A stretch of 64,000 nucleotides of DNA from Roseiarcus sp963737365 (lineage in GTDB: Bacteria; Pseudomonadota; Alphaproteobacteria; Rhizobiales; Beijerinckiaceae), in the NCBI GenBank assembly GCA_963737365.1, contig CAVTSD010000005.1, forward strand, positions 124,001-188,000, written 5' to 3'. Every line of letters starts with the position of its first letter. The first letter of the stretch is position 1. The notes under the pieces were generated by a model, which was not told where the DNA came from, did not search any database, and was given only the letters and a program-made list of their open reading frames with translations. The translations under genes were made by a program, and so were the position numbers. Positions 37,116-46,257 of this stretch are shown piece after piece.

Positions 37116-37859
37116 ATGGCCAATCCCATCGTCCTCATCCCCGCGCGCATGAGCGCGTCTCGCCTGCCCGGAAAGCCGCTCGCCGACATCCACGGCGCGC
37201 CGATGATCGTCCATGTCTGGCGCCGGGCGAGGGAGGCGGATATCGGACCGGTCTGGGTGGCGACGGATGATTCGCGCGTTATCGAGGCGGTCGGCTCGGC
37301 CGGAGGCAAGGCGATCATGACCCGTTCCGATCATCCGTCCGGGTCCGACCGCATTTTCGAGGCGCTGAGCGCGCTCGACGCCGACGCTGACCACGACGTC
37401 GTGATCAACATTCAGGGCGATCTGCCGACCATCGAACCTTCAATCGTGCGCGCTTGTCTCGAGCCGCTTGGCGAGGCCGCGGTCGATATTGCGACGCTCG
37501 CGACCCCCATCACGCGCGAGCACGAAAAGGATGACCCCAACGTCGTCAAGATTATCGCGACCGAACTCAGTCCAACCCGGTTGAGGGCGCTCTATTTCAC
37601 TCGCGCGCGCGCTCCATGGGGCGAGGGACGGCTTTTGCACCATATCGGTCTTTACGCCTATCGACGCGACGCGCTTCGGCGATTTGTCGGCTTGCCCCCC
37701 TCGCCGCTCGAACGGCGCGAGAAACTCGAACAATTGCGGGCGCTAGAGGCTGGCATGCGGATCGATGTCGCGCTCGTCGACACCGCCCCGCTCGGCGTTG
37801 ACGGCCCGCAAGATCTAGAACGCGCGCGCGCAATGCTCGCGCCTGGAAAACACGCATGA
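37116..37859 (+). CDS. kdsB: 3-deoxy-manno-octulosonate cytidylyltransferase (CMP-Kdo synthetase)
   Basis: 247 residues. 'VLIPARMSASRLPGKPLADI' is the nucleotide-binding start; 'HPSGSDRIFEA' and 'INIQGDLPTI' complete the active site. It activates Kdo with CTP for lipopolysaccharide inner core synthesis. Its TGA overlaps the pheA ATG (ATGA), so the two are translationally coupled. Confidence 0.95.
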   Translation: MANPIVLIPARMSASRLPGKPLADIHGAPMIVHVWRRAREADIGPVWVATDDSRVIEAVGSAGGKAIMTRSDHPSGSDRIFEALSALDADADHDVVINIQGDLPTIEPSIVRACLEPLGEAAVDIATLATPITREHEKDDPNVVKIIATELSPTRLRALYFTRARAPWGEGRLLHHIGLYAYRRDALRRFVGLPPSPLERREKLEQLRALEAGMRIDVALVDTAPLGVDGPQDLERARAMLAPGKHA

Positions 37860-38716
37860 AGACAAAGCATTCCATCGCTTATCAAGGCGAACCTGGAGCC
37901 AACTCGCATATCGCCTGCGCCGACAATTTCCCCAATTTCGATCCGCTGCCCTGCGCGACCTTCGAGGACGCTTTCGCCGCCGTTCAGGACGGCGCGGCCG
38001 AACTCGGCATGATCCCGATCGAGAACTCGATTGCCGGGCGGGTCGCCGACATCCATGCGCTCCTGCCGGCGTCCGGACTTCATATCGTTGGCGAGACGTT
38101 TCTGCCGATCCACTTTCAGCTCTTGGCGGTTCCGGGTACGCGCATTGAGGACCTGAAAGCCGTCTACAGCCACACGCACGCGCTCGGCCAGTGCCGCAAC
38201 ATCATCCGCCGCTACAAGCTTCAGCCGGTCGTCGCAGGCGACACGGCGGGCGCGGCGCGGGAAGTCGCGGAATGGGCCGACAAGAGCCGCGCCGCGCTGG
38301 CGCCGCGGCTGGCGGGCGAGATCTACGGTCTAGAGACGCTGGCGTCGGACGTCGAGGATGAGAGCCACAACACGACGCGATTCGTCGTGTTGTCGAGAGA
38401 TGAACGCTGGACATCGGCGGGCGATAAGCCGGTGGTGACGACCTTCGTCTTTCGCGTGCGCAACGTGCCGGCCGCGCTCTATAAGGCGCTTGGCGGCTTC
38501 GCCACCAACAGCGTCAACATGACCAAGCTCGAGAGCTACATGGAGGGGGGCGAGTTCACCGCGACCCAGTTCCTTGCTGACGTCGACGGACACCCCCACG
38601 ACCCGTCGCTCGCGCGGGCGCTGGAGGAACTCAAATTCTTCTCGCGAGAAGTGCGTATTCTGGGCGTGTACCCCGCCCATCCGTATCGAAGCGAGTCGCA
38701 GGCGCGGTCAGGCTAG
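37856..38716 (+). CDS. pheA: prephenate dehydratase
   Basis: 286 residues. Catalytic domain (about 1-185): 'YQGEPGANSHIA', 'GMIPIENSIAGRV', 'YSHTHALGQCR', and 'NTTRFVVLSR', which has the Thr-Arg active-site pair. C-terminal ACT domain (about 200-275), with 'GGFATNSVNMTKLESYMEGG' for Phe feedback control. Converts prephenate to phenylpyruvate. No chorismate mutase domain, as usual in alphaproteobacteria. Confidence 0.95.
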   Translation: MKTKHSIAYQGEPGANSHIACADNFPNFDPLPCATFEDAFAAVQDGAAELGMIPIENSIAGRVADIHALLPASGLHIVGETFLPIHFQLLAVPGTRIEDLKAVYSHTHALGQCRNIIRRYKLQPVVAGDTAGAAREVAEWADKSRAALAPRLAGEIYGLETLASDVEDESHNTTRFVVLSRDERWTSAGDKPVVTTFVFRVRNVPAALYKALGGFATNSVNMTKLESYMEGGEFTATQFLADVDGHPHDPSLARALEELKFFSREVRILGVYPAHPYRSESQARSG

Positions 38717-38788
38717 GCTCTTGCAATAGCGGCGCCCTCCAGGCGCTGCTATGCTCCCCGCCTCTCAGCCATCGAAACGAAGCGGCTC

Positions 38789-39991
38789 ATGACCGACGCC
38801 TTTCTCAGCCACATCCGCGCCACTCTCGACGACATCGAGGCGGCGGGGCTTACCAAACGTGAGCGACTCCTGACCGGGCCTCAGAGTGGGCGGATTCAGG
38901 TCGCCGGGCCGCAGGGCGCGCGCGATGCGGTCAATCTCTGCTCGAACAACTATCTCGGCCTCGCCGATCACCCGGACGTCGTCGCAGCGGCGCGTCGCGC
39001 CATGGAGCAATTCGGCTTCGGCATGGCTTCGGTGCGCTTTATCTGCGGGGCTCAGACGCTGCATCGCGAGCTCGAACAGGCGATCGCGAAGCACCTCGGC
39101 AAGGACGATGCGATCGTGTTCGCCGCCTGTTTCGACGCCAATGGCGGTGTGTTCGAACCGCTGCTGGGGGAAGAGGACGCCATCATTTCCGACAGCCTCA
39201 ACCACGCTTCGATCATCGACGGCGTGCGGCTGAGCAAGGCGAAGCGATACCGCTTCGCCAATTCGGACATGAACGAGCTCGAGGATCGCCTCAAGGAGGC
39301 GGATTCCACAGGCGCGCGGTTCAAGCTGATCGCCAGCGACGGCGTGTTCTCGATGGATGGTTACGTGGCTAAGCTGAAGGAGATCTGCGCCCTCGCAGAC
39401 CGCTATGGCGCGCTTGTTCTGGTCGACGACTGCCACGCGACCGGGCATCTGGGCGAAAAGGGCCGGGGCACGCCGGCGCTCACCGGCGCCGGCGACCGCG
39501 TAAACATTGTCACCGGCACCTTCGGCAAGACGCTTGGCGGCGGCATGGGCGGCTTCGTCGCCGCCGACCAGCCGATCGTCGATCTCCTGCGGCAACGGGC
39601 GCGGCCCTATCTCTTTTCCAATTCGCTTGCGCCCCCGCTCGCGGCGGGAGCGTTGAAGGCGCTGGAAATCGCGATCGGCGCCGACGCGCGAAGGGCCCTC
39701 CTAAAAAACCATGCGCGGCGGTTTCGCGAAGGCGTCGAAAAAGCTGGATTCACCGTCGTCCCCGGCGAGACGCCGATCATTCCGGTGATGCTGGGCGAGG
39801 CGCAGAAGGCGCAGGATCTGGCGAAGGCGCTCGACGAGCGGGGCGTGTTCGTGGCTGGGTTCTTCTTTCCCGTCGTGCCAAAGGGCCAAGCGCGCATCCG
39901 GACGCAAATGTCGGCGGCGCTGACAGAGGCCGACATTGACTTCGCCATCGCCGCCTTCACTGACGCGGGCAAGGCGCTGGGGATCGTTTAG
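38789..39991 (+). CDS. kbl: glycine C-acetyltransferase (2-amino-3-ketobutyrate CoA ligase)
   Basis: 400 residues, alpha-oxoamine synthase family. 'SNNYLGLADHP', 'FGFGMASVRFICG', 'DSLNHASIIDG', 'VDDCHATGHLG' and the PLP Lys247 in 'TFGKTLGGGMGGF'. It cleaves 2-amino-3-ketobutyrate with CoA to glycine and acetyl-CoA. Close relatives (BioF, HemA) share the fold, but the 'R.ICG' and 'GGGMGGF' pattern and length favour Kbl. The usual partner, threonine dehydrogenase, is not adjacent; an SDR gene follows instead. Confidence 0.92.
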   Translation: MTDAFLSHIRATLDDIEAAGLTKRERLLTGPQSGRIQVAGPQGARDAVNLCSNNYLGLADHPDVVAAARRAMEQFGFGMASVRFICGAQTLHRELEQAIAKHLGKDDAIVFAACFDANGGVFEPLLGEEDAIISDSLNHASIIDGVRLSKAKRYRFANSDMNELEDRLKEADSTGARFKLIASDGVFSMDGYVAKLKEICALADRYGALVLVDDCHATGHLGEKGRGTPALTGAGDRVNIVTGTFGKTLGGGMGGFVAADQPIVDLLRQRARPYLFSNSLAPPLAAGALKALEIAIGADARRALLKNHARRFREGVEKAGFTVVPGETPIIPVMLGEAQKAQDLAKALDERGVFVAGFFFPVVPKGQARIRTQMSAALTEADIDFAIAAFTDAGKALGIV

Positions 39992-40063
39992 AATACAAGG
40001 CCGCTTTTGCCGGCCGACGACCAAGCGCGCTGTCTGTGCGTGATCGTCCACAGGGAGGAAATC

Positions 40064-40792
40064 ATGACGGGAGAACTAGCCGGCAAGGTCGCCGCGGTGA
40101 CTGGCGCGGCGTCGGGCATCGGATTGGCCAGTTCTGAGGCCATGTTGGCGTTGGGCGCGCGCGTGGTGATGATCGACCGCGACGAAGCCGCGCTCAAAAG
40201 ACTACGCGACAAGCACGGCGAGGTCGTGATCCCGCTTGCCATCGACCTGCTTGATCCCAAGGACTGCGCGACGCTGCTTCCGCAGGTCCTCCAAAGCGCA
40301 GGGAAGCTCGACATCTTCCACGCGAACGCCGGCCTCTATGTCGGTGGAGACTTAGTCGATTCCGACTCCGCCGCCATCGACCGAATGCTGAACCTCAATG
40401 TCAATGTCGTGATGAAGAACGTCCACGACGTGCTGCCGCACATGATCGAGCGGCGGACCGGCGATATTATCGTGACGAGTTCGCTCGCGGCCCATTTTCC
40501 GACCCCCTGGGAGCCCGTCTATGCTTCGTCCAAGTGGGCGATCAATTGCTTTGTCCAGACGGTGCGGCGGCAAGTGTTCAAGCATGGAATTCGCGTCGGC
40601 TCGATTTCGCCAGGACCCGTCATCACGGCGTTGCTCGCGGACTGGCCGCCGGAGAAACTGAAGGAAGCAAAAGAGTCCGGAAGCCTTTTGGAGGCGAGCG
40701 AAGTGGCCAATGTGGTCACGTTCATGCTGACGCGGCCACGCGGCATGACGATTCGCGACGTGGTGATGCTGCCGACCAATTTCGATCTCTAG
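40064..40792 (+). CDS. short-chain dehydrogenase, ribitol 2-dehydrogenase-like
   Basis: 242 residues, classical SDR. Cofactor motif 'GAASGIGLASSEAML', 'NAGLYVGG', catalytic Ser in 'VTSSLAAHFP' and Tyr-x3-Lys in 'YASSKWAIN', 'SPGPVITAL'. Looks nearest to polyol (ribitol/galactitol) dehydrogenases, but substrate calls in this family are unsafe. The ATG at 40064 has GGGAGG 8 bp upstream; the frame is open from 40007. Lies 72 bp after kbl on the same strand. Confidence 0.85.
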   Translation: MTGELAGKVAAVTGAASGIGLASSEAMLALGARVVMIDRDEAALKRLRDKHGEVVIPLAIDLLDPKDCATLLPQVLQSAGKLDIFHANAGLYVGGDLVDSDSAAIDRMLNLNVNVVMKNVHDVLPHMIERRTGDIIVTSSLAAHFPTPWEPVYASSKWAINCFVQTVRRQVFKHGIRVGSISPGPVITALLADWPPEKLKEAKESGSLLEASEVANVVTFMLTRPRGMTIRDVVMLPTNFDL

Positions 40793-40871
40793 GGCTGCTG
40801 AGGTCTCACCTAACCTCAAGGCAGGGCCTTCTATATGTTCTTAAGCCTTCGGGGCGCCATGACGGCTCCGG

Positions 40872-41141
40872 CTATTCGTCGAAGAGGTCGGCATCAGATC
40901 CGGTTCGAGCAAGATAGAGTTCGTCTCCCGCTATCCGATAAATCAGTAGCTAATCCGGCTCGACGTGCGCGTCGCAATAGCCTTGCCAGTCCCCTTTCAA
41001 AGGCTGATCTTTATAGCTCGCCGGCAGATCTTCTTTGGCTATGAGCAGCTCTAAAAGTCGTCGCAGCTTTCGCAGATCTTTGCCTCGCTTTTCCGCACGT
41101 TTCACGTCGCGTCGAAACTGTCCGGACCGGACTGGCGTCAC
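40872..41141 (-). pseudogene. yafQ: YafQ/RelE-family toxin with nonsense codon
   Basis: Read from GTG 41141: 'SGQFRRDVKRAEKRGKDLRK', 'YKDQPLKGDWQGY', 'DAHVEPD', then TAG at 40950-40952, then in the same frame 'LLIYRIAGDELYLARTG' to a stop at 40872. Intact YafQ reads HVEPDW, with Trp68 at the spot now TAG (TGG to TAG). The stop removes the last about 26 residues, which in YafQ include active-site His87 and Phe91. The preceding GYRDAH is also changed to GYCDAH. It is therefore probably a dead mRNA-cleaving ribosome-dependent toxin. It starts one base after the antitoxin stop. Confidence 0.85.
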
Positions 41142-41142
41142 C

Positions 41143-41301
41143 TTAGAGGCCGAGGTCCTTGAATAGCTTTTCGGCCGAGGCAAAGCGCTTACCTTCGCCA
41201 TTCTCCAGCTCAGCAATCGCCTTGCGCGTTTTCGCGTTCGGCGTCTTCACGGCAAAGGGGAATTCCTTGTGCAGGTCAGGATCAAGAGCGCGAGTCCGCA
41301 C
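41143..41301 (-). pseudogene. dinJ: DinJ/RelB-type antitoxin, internally deleted
   Basis: From GTG 41301 the product is 52 residues: 'VRTRALDPDLH', then directly 'KEFPFAVKTPNAKTRKAIAE' and a tail ending 'KLFKDLGL'. Full antitoxins have about 85 residues; the ribbon-helix-helix that follows the first beta strand and dimerises and binds DNA (roughly 30 residues, with the '..G(L/M)..SDAIR' motif) is missing in frame. The toxin-wrapping C-terminal part is kept. It lies just before the broken toxin in the normal antitoxin-toxin order. Confidence 0.72.
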
Positions 41302-41347
41302 GATTCTGCTTGCAACCCTCCTCCCTGCCCGAAGCGGGCGCCGGACC

Positions 41348-42193
41348 TCAGCGTTGAACCGCAACGAGCGCCTGCTTTCGGCCGCGCGACGTCGCGATCC
41401 GATAGGCGCCGGGGGTGAGGCCGACCGTTTTATGGAATTGGCGGGTGAAGGCCGCCTGGTCCGCATAGCCGCATTCGAGCGCCAATGCGCTCAAGGGAGC
41501 GTCCGAGCGCCGGAGTCGGTCGCAGGCCCGGTCGATGCGCAGCCGGGACAGATACTGGCCGGCCGAAAAGCCGAATACGATCCTGATCCTTTGATCGAAC
41601 TGGAACGGCGAAAGGCCGGCTCGCGCCGCGAGGTCGGGAATACGCAGGGGCTCGTCGAGATGATCGTCGATATAGGCGAGCGTCGCGGAGAGCGCCGCCG
41701 AGACCGGCGCCGACCCCGATAAGGCTGGCGCGTCGCGGGAAATGCCGGTGAGGCCGCGAATGACGCCGGCAGCGTCAAACAGCGGCTCTTTCCAGGTTAG
41801 ACACCACCCTTCCTTGCCGTCCGGATAGAGATGACGCTCCATCCGGCCACGGATCGAGAGCCCTTCGGCGATGACCTTGAGATCCTGCGCCTCGAACTGC
41901 TCGCCAAGCGGCGCGGCGAAAACCTCGCTAGCCTTGCGGCCGATCAGAGCGTTCTTGCTCGCGAGTCGGCAGCGCTGGACAAGCGTCTGATTGACCGCGA
42001 CATAGCGCCCCCCGTCGTCCTTGATGAAGAACACGGTGTCGGCGACGCGGTCGAAGAGCTCGAGACCAGGAAACGGGCGGTCAAGGGCGTCGGCGAGCGA
42101 CGCCGCCGGGTCGGCCTCGATCTTTGCTCGCGCGATTGTGCGGATTTTCAAGCCTGAGCCTGCGTTTTCATCAAGAACGGGCCGCCTAGACAT
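41348..42193 (-). CDS. AraC-family regulator with PAS sensor domain
   Basis: 281 residues. A PAS-like domain at about 45-160 ('FDRVADTVFFIKDDGGRYVA', 'LIGRKASEVF'), then two AraC HTH motifs: 'YIDDHLDEPLRIPDLAARAG' with 'LSPFQFDQRIR', and 'LSALALECGYADQAAFTRQF' with 'TVGLTPGAYR'. Divergent from the DapA-like gene with 46 bp between the starts, so it most likely controls the hydroxyproline genes in response to a pathway ligand. The ATG at 42193 is preferred; the frame is open to 42280. Confidence 0.88.
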   Translation of the reverse strand: MSRRPVLDENAGSGLKIRTIARAKIEADPAASLADALDRPFPGLELFDRVADTVFFIKDDGGRYVAVNQTLVQRCRLASKNALIGRKASEVFAAPLGEQFEAQDLKVIAEGLSIRGRMERHLYPDGKEGWCLTWKEPLFDAAGVIRGLTGISRDAPALSGSAPVSAALSATLAYIDDHLDEPLRIPDLAARAGLSPFQFDQRIRIVFGFSAGQYLSRLRIDRACDRLRRSDAPLSALALECGYADQAAFTRQFHKTVGLTPGAYRIATSRGRKQALVAVQR

Positions 42194-42239
42194 GCGAATG
42201 TGCGGCCCAAGCGAAACTCCGACTTTAGGGAGCCTCAAG

Positions 42240-43181
42240 ATGTCGTCGCAAGTCTTTTCCGGAACCATGCCGGCCCTCATGACGCCCTGCGGGCCCGATC
42301 GGCGGCCGGACTTCGACGCGCTGGCGAGAATGGGAAAACATCTCGTCGGCGCCGGAATGTCGGGGCTTGTCTATTGCGGCTCGATGGGCGACTGGCCGCT
42401 GCTCACGATCGAACAGCGAATGGAGGGCGTCGAGCGTCTGGCGAAAGCGGGCTTGCCCGTCATCGTCGGCACCGGCGCACAGAACACCGGGCAGGCCGCG
42501 GCGCTCGCCGCCCATGCAAAGGCGAAAGGCGCGAAGGGGCTCATGATCATCCCACGCGTCCTTTCGCGCGGCTCCTCGACGGCGGCTCAGCGCGGCCATT
42601 TCGCCCGGGTGCTGGAGGCGGCGATCGATTTGCCTTCGGTCATCTACAACAGCCCCTATTACGGCTTCCAGACGCGTGCGGAGCTCTTCTTCGACCTGCG
42701 CAATGAGTTTCCTCATCTGGTAGGGTTCAAGGAGTTCGGCGGCGCCGAATCGCTGAGTTACGCCGCCGAGCACATCGCCGGGCGCTCGGAGGACATCGCG
42801 CTCATGGTCGGCGTCGACACCGAAGTGTTCCACGGCTTCGTCAATTGCGGCGCGAGCGGCGCCATCACCGGCATCGGCAACGTATTTCCGCGCGAAGTGC
42901 TTCGTCTGGTCGAGCTTTGCGAACGCGCCGCGAAGGGCGACGCTCAGGCGCGGCGCCTGGCGCTCGAGCTGGACAGCGCGCTCAATCCCCTCTCGATTTT
43001 CGACGAGGGCGTCGATCTCGTGCTTTATTTCAAGCGCCTGATGACACTTGTCGGCCATGACGAATATGCGCTGCACTTGAATGATTTCGATGCGCTGAGC
43101 CGCTCGCAGGAGAGCATGGCGAAGCGGCGGTTCACAACGTTCCGCGCCTGGTACGCCTCCTGGCCCGGCGCGAAGGATTGA
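42240..43181 (+). CDS. DapA-family lyase, probable pyrroline-4-hydroxy-2-carboxylate deaminase
   Basis: 313 residues. DHDPS/NAL TIM barrel: 'GTMPALMTPCG', 'GLVYCGSMGDWPLLT' replacing the GTTGE motif, 'YNSPYYGFQT' with the proton-relay Tyr, and the Schiff-base Lys in 'LVGFKEFGG'. The overlapping neighbour is a 4-hydroxyproline epimerase, so the best guess is the deaminase step of trans-4-hydroxyproline breakdown; sequence alone would fit other DapA paralogues. AGGGAG precedes the ATG at 42240; the longer upstream frame has no family match. Confidence 0.82.
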   Translation: MSSQVFSGTMPALMTPCGPDRRPDFDALARMGKHLVGAGMSGLVYCGSMGDWPLLTIEQRMEGVERLAKAGLPVIVGTGAQNTGQAAALAAHAKAKGAKGLMIIPRVLSRGSSTAAQRGHFARVLEAAIDLPSVIYNSPYYGFQTRAELFFDLRNEFPHLVGFKEFGGAESLSYAAEHIAGRSEDIALMVGVDTEVFHGFVNCGASGAITGIGNVFPREVLRLVELCERAAKGDAQARRLALELDSALNPLSIFDEGVDLVLYFKRLMTLVGHDEYALHLNDFDALSRSQESMAKRRFTTFRAWYASWPGAKD

Positions 43182-43186
43182 GCGCG

Positions 43187-44131
43187 ATGCGGGTTATCGA
43201 TTCCCACACAGAGGGCGAGCCGACCCGGGTGATCGTCGACGGCGGACCGCCGCTCGGCGACGGCCCGCTTGCCGAACGCCGCGCCCGCTTCGCTCGCGAG
43301 TTCGATCATGTCCGCCGCTTCGCCGTCAACGAACCGCGCGGCCACGACGCGATCGTCGGGGCGCTCTTGTGCGAGCCACACGACAAGTCATGCGCGGCCG
43401 GCGTCATCTACTTCAACAATGTCGGCACGATCGGCATGTGCGGCCACGGGACGATCGGTCTCGCGGTGACGCTTGCGCATATGGGCCGGCTCAAGCCCGG
43501 ACGCCATCGCTTCGAGACGCCGGTTGGCGTGGTCGGCGTGGAGCTGATCGACGATTGCACGGCGACGGTCGACAATGTCGAGAGCTATCGTTTCGCCAAA
43601 GGGATCGAAATCGAGGTTCCGGGTGTCGGTGCCGTGCGCGGCGACGTCGCGTGGGGCGGCAACTGGTTCTTCGTCACTCCGAACGCGCCCTGCGATATCG
43701 AGTTCGCGAACCTCGGTCGCCTGACGCAGGCTGCAACCGCGATCCAAGACGCGCTTCACGGCCAAGGCGTGCGCGGCAAGGACGGCGCCATGATCGACCA
43801 TGTCGAGTTCTTCGGTCCCGCGCGATCGAACGACGCAAACGCCCGCAATTTTGTCCTCTGCCCCGGTGGCGCTTACGACCGGTCGCCCTGCGGAACCGGA
43901 ACCAGCGCCAAGCTTGCGTGTCTCCAAGCCGACGGAAAGTTGCAGCCTGGCGAGGTCTGGGTGCAGGAAAGCATCATTGGCAGTCGCTTTCGCGCCAGCT
44001 TCCAACCCGGTCCGACCGGCGGCGTGCTCCCAAGCATCAGCGGACGCGCGTTCATCTGCGCCGAAAGCAAGCTCGTGGGGGACGCAATGGACCCGTTCCG
44101 GTACGGGATTCGGAGTCAGGATCCGGCCTGA
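43187..44131 (+). CDS. 4-hydroxyproline 2-epimerase
   Basis: 314 residues, proline racemase superfamily. 'IDSHTEGEPTRVIV' at the start and two catalytic Cys: 'MCGHGTIG' and 'SPCGTGTSAK'. A Cys-Cys pair means a two-base racemase/epimerase and excludes the Cys-Thr trans-3-hydroxyproline dehydratases. It interconverts trans-4-hydroxy-L-proline and cis-4-hydroxy-D-proline. The ATG at 43187 is taken; an alternative TTG at 43178 overlaps the upstream stop. D-hydroxyproline oxidase and semialdehyde dehydrogenase genes are not in the window. Confidence 0.92.
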   Translation: MRVIDSHTEGEPTRVIVDGGPPLGDGPLAERRARFAREFDHVRRFAVNEPRGHDAIVGALLCEPHDKSCAAGVIYFNNVGTIGMCGHGTIGLAVTLAHMGRLKPGRHRFETPVGVVGVELIDDCTATVDNVESYRFAKGIEIEVPGVGAVRGDVAWGGNWFFVTPNAPCDIEFANLGRLTQAATAIQDALHGQGVRGKDGAMIDHVEFFGPARSNDANARNFVLCPGGAYDRSPCGTGTSAKLACLQADGKLQPGEVWVQESIIGSRFRASFQPGPTGGVLPSISGRAFICAESKLVGDAMDPFRYGIRSQDPA

Positions 44132-44266
44132 CGGCTCTTAGCCCGGTAATCTTGCGCTTGACAGCTCCGCCCGCGCCGTGTCACCGCCGCCCCGCCCGTG
44201 CGCGCGCCAGGTTGCGCTATCGCGTTTGTTAATTCGCCCACCACGTTTATTCGGGGAAACCGGACC

Positions 44267-45232
44267 ATGAAGACGGCCTTGGTATTTCCGGGTCAAGGCT
44301 CCCAGGCGGTCGGCATGGGAAAAGCGCTGGCGGACGAATTTCGCGTCGCGCGGGAGGTCTTTGACCGAGTCGACGACGCCCTCGACCAGAAGCTTTCCCA
44401 TCTGATGTTCGAGGGGCCTGAGGATCAACTCACGCTGACCGCGAACGCCCAGCCCGCGCTCATGGCCACAAGCATCGCGGCCCTAAGGGTTTTGGAGACC
44501 GAGACGGGCTTCAACCCCTCCTCGGAGGCGGCGTATGTGGCCGGGCATTCGCTCGGCGAATACTCGGCGCTTTGCGCGGCCGGTTCGATCAATCTCGAGG
44601 ACGCGGCGCGCCTGTTGCGCCTCCGCGGCGAAGCGATGCAGAAGGCGGTCCCGGTCGGCGAAGGCGCGATGGCCGCCATCCTCGGCCTCAATTTCGGGGC
44701 GGTGGTGAAGATCGCGACACAGGCGGCGAGCGACCTCTACCTCACCGGTGCGATCTGCCAGGCCGCCAATGACAATGGCGGCAATCAGGTCGTCGTTTCG
44801 GGCACCCTCGCCGGGGTGGAGCGCGCAATCGAGCTCGCCAAGCTCGCCGGCGCGAAACGGGCGTTGCTTCTGCCCGTCTCGGCGCCCTTTCATTCCGCAC
44901 TCATGCAGCCGGCCGCGGAAGCGATGGAGCAAGCGCTGAGGGACGTCAGGATACGCGCCCCCAAGCCCCCGCTCGTCTCGAATGTCGAAGCTGAATCGGT
45001 CACGAACCCGGACGCGATCCGATCCGGCCTCGTCGCTCAGGTGACCGCGACCGTTCGCTGGCGCGACAGCGTGACTTATATGAGCGCGCATGGGGTGACA
45101 CGCTTCATCGAACTGGGCTCGGGCAAGGTGTTGAGCGGCCTCATCAAGCGGATCGTAGAAAGCAGCGCGACGATCATCAGCATCGGCGCGCCCGCCGACA
45201 TCGCAGCCTTCCGCGCTTCGGCGCAGCCCTGA
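44267..45232 (+). CDS. fabD: malonyl-CoA:ACP transacylase
   Basis: 321 residues. 'VFPGQGSQAVGMGK', the nucleophile Ser95 in 'GHSLGEYS', the malonyl-binding Arg in 'LRLRGEAMQ' and the catalytic His in 'SAPFHSALM'. Loads malonate onto ACP for fatty-acid synthesis. First gene of fabD-fabG-acpP-fabF. The ATG at 44267 gives the family start (MKTALVFPGQG). Confidence 0.96.
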   Translation: MKTALVFPGQGSQAVGMGKALADEFRVAREVFDRVDDALDQKLSHLMFEGPEDQLTLTANAQPALMATSIAALRVLETETGFNPSSEAAYVAGHSLGEYSALCAAGSINLEDAARLLRLRGEAMQKAVPVGEGAMAAILGLNFGAVVKIATQAASDLYLTGAICQAANDNGGNQVVVSGTLAGVERAIELAKLAGAKRALLLPVSAPFHSALMQPAAEAMEQALRDVRIRAPKPPLVSNVEAESVTNPDAIRSGLVAQVTATVRWRDSVTYMSAHGVTRFIELGSGKVLSGLIKRIVESSATIISIGAPADIAAFRASAQP

Positions 45233-45253
45233 GATCCGACCGGAGGGACGCGG

Positions 45254-45991
45254 GTGTTCGATCTGACAGGAAGGATTGCGCTCGTCACTGGCGCGTCGGG
45301 AGGCCTCGGGCAAGCAATCGCGCGCGCCCTACACGCGCAGGGGGCCTCGGTAGCGCTCTCCGGCACTCGGCGGGAAGCTTTGGAAGCGCTCGCCGGCGAA
45401 CTGAAGACCCGGACGCATGTGGCGCCTTGCGACCTCTCCAACTCCGCAGCGGTTGAAGCGCTGCTCCCAGCCGTCGAAAGCGCGCTCGGACCGATCGATA
45501 TTCTCGTCAACAACGCAGGCGTCACCCGCGACGGTCTCTTCATTCGCATGAAGGATGAGGACTGGGACACCGTCCTCGCGATCAATCTGACCGCAGCCTT
45601 CCGCCTGGCGCGCGCCTCGTTGAAAGGCATGATGAAGCGGCGCTTTGGGCGGATCATCAACATAACCTCGGTTGTCGGCGTCAGAGGCAATCCTGGGCAG
45701 GGGAATTACGCCGCTGCGAAAGCCGGCATGATCGGCATGTCCAAGGCGCTCGCCGCCGAGGTCGCGACGCGGGGCATCACGGTCAATTGCATCGCCCCCG
45801 GGTTCATCGATAGCCCAATGACCCGGGCGCTGGACCAGAAACAGCGCGACGCGATCATGGCCACGATACCGACGGGACGTTTCGGTTCCGACCAGGAAAT
45901 TGGCGCGGCGGTCGTGTATTTAGCCAGTTCCGAATCGGCCTATGTGACCGGACAGACGCTGCACGTGAACGGCGGAATGGCAATGATCTGA
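45254..45991 (+). CDS. fabG: 3-oxoacyl-ACP reductase
   Basis: 245 residues, SDR. 'VTGASGGLGQAIARAL', 'NNAGVTRDGLFIRM', Ser in 'NITSVVGVRGN', Tyr-x3-Lys in 'NYAAAKAGMIG', and the FabG ending 'TGQTLHVNGGMAMI'. NADPH-dependent reduction in the fatty-acid cycle. GTG start with GGAGGG 8 bp before it, 21 bp after fabD. Confidence 0.96.
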   Translation: MFDLTGRIALVTGASGGLGQAIARALHAQGASVALSGTRREALEALAGELKTRTHVAPCDLSNSAAVEALLPAVESALGPIDILVNNAGVTRDGLFIRMKDEDWDTVLAINLTAAFRLARASLKGMMKRRFGRIINITSVVGVRGNPGQGNYAAAKAGMIGMSKALAAEVATRGITVNCIAPGFIDSPMTRALDQKQRDAIMATIPTGRFGSDQEIGAAVVYLASSESAYVTGQTLHVNGGMAMI

Positions 45992-46257
45992 TGGCTCGGA
46001 CTCGCCCGCAAGACCGCGGTGGTACCGGTTTCGCGCCCTCTCGCGTTGCCCAAAAAGATATGCTATCTGCCCCCTTTGTCGCAGGGCGCGGGAGGGGCGC
46101 TTCATCCGAGCGTAGGCGTCGGCGAACCCCATCGAACCTGTCGCCGCCCGAGGCGGGGGGCAGAGGCCCATCTAACGGGCCTTGCCGCCGGCGGGGTCGA
46201 TCGGGAAATTGATCACAGGTCGGGCGGCAAAGCCCGATGCATAAGGGAAAAGATGAG

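Noticed and set aside
45992..46257. Promoter boxes before acpP
   Set aside because: The gap is long enough and a partly AT-rich hexamer occurs near 46058, but no -35/-10 pair with normal spacing is convincing.
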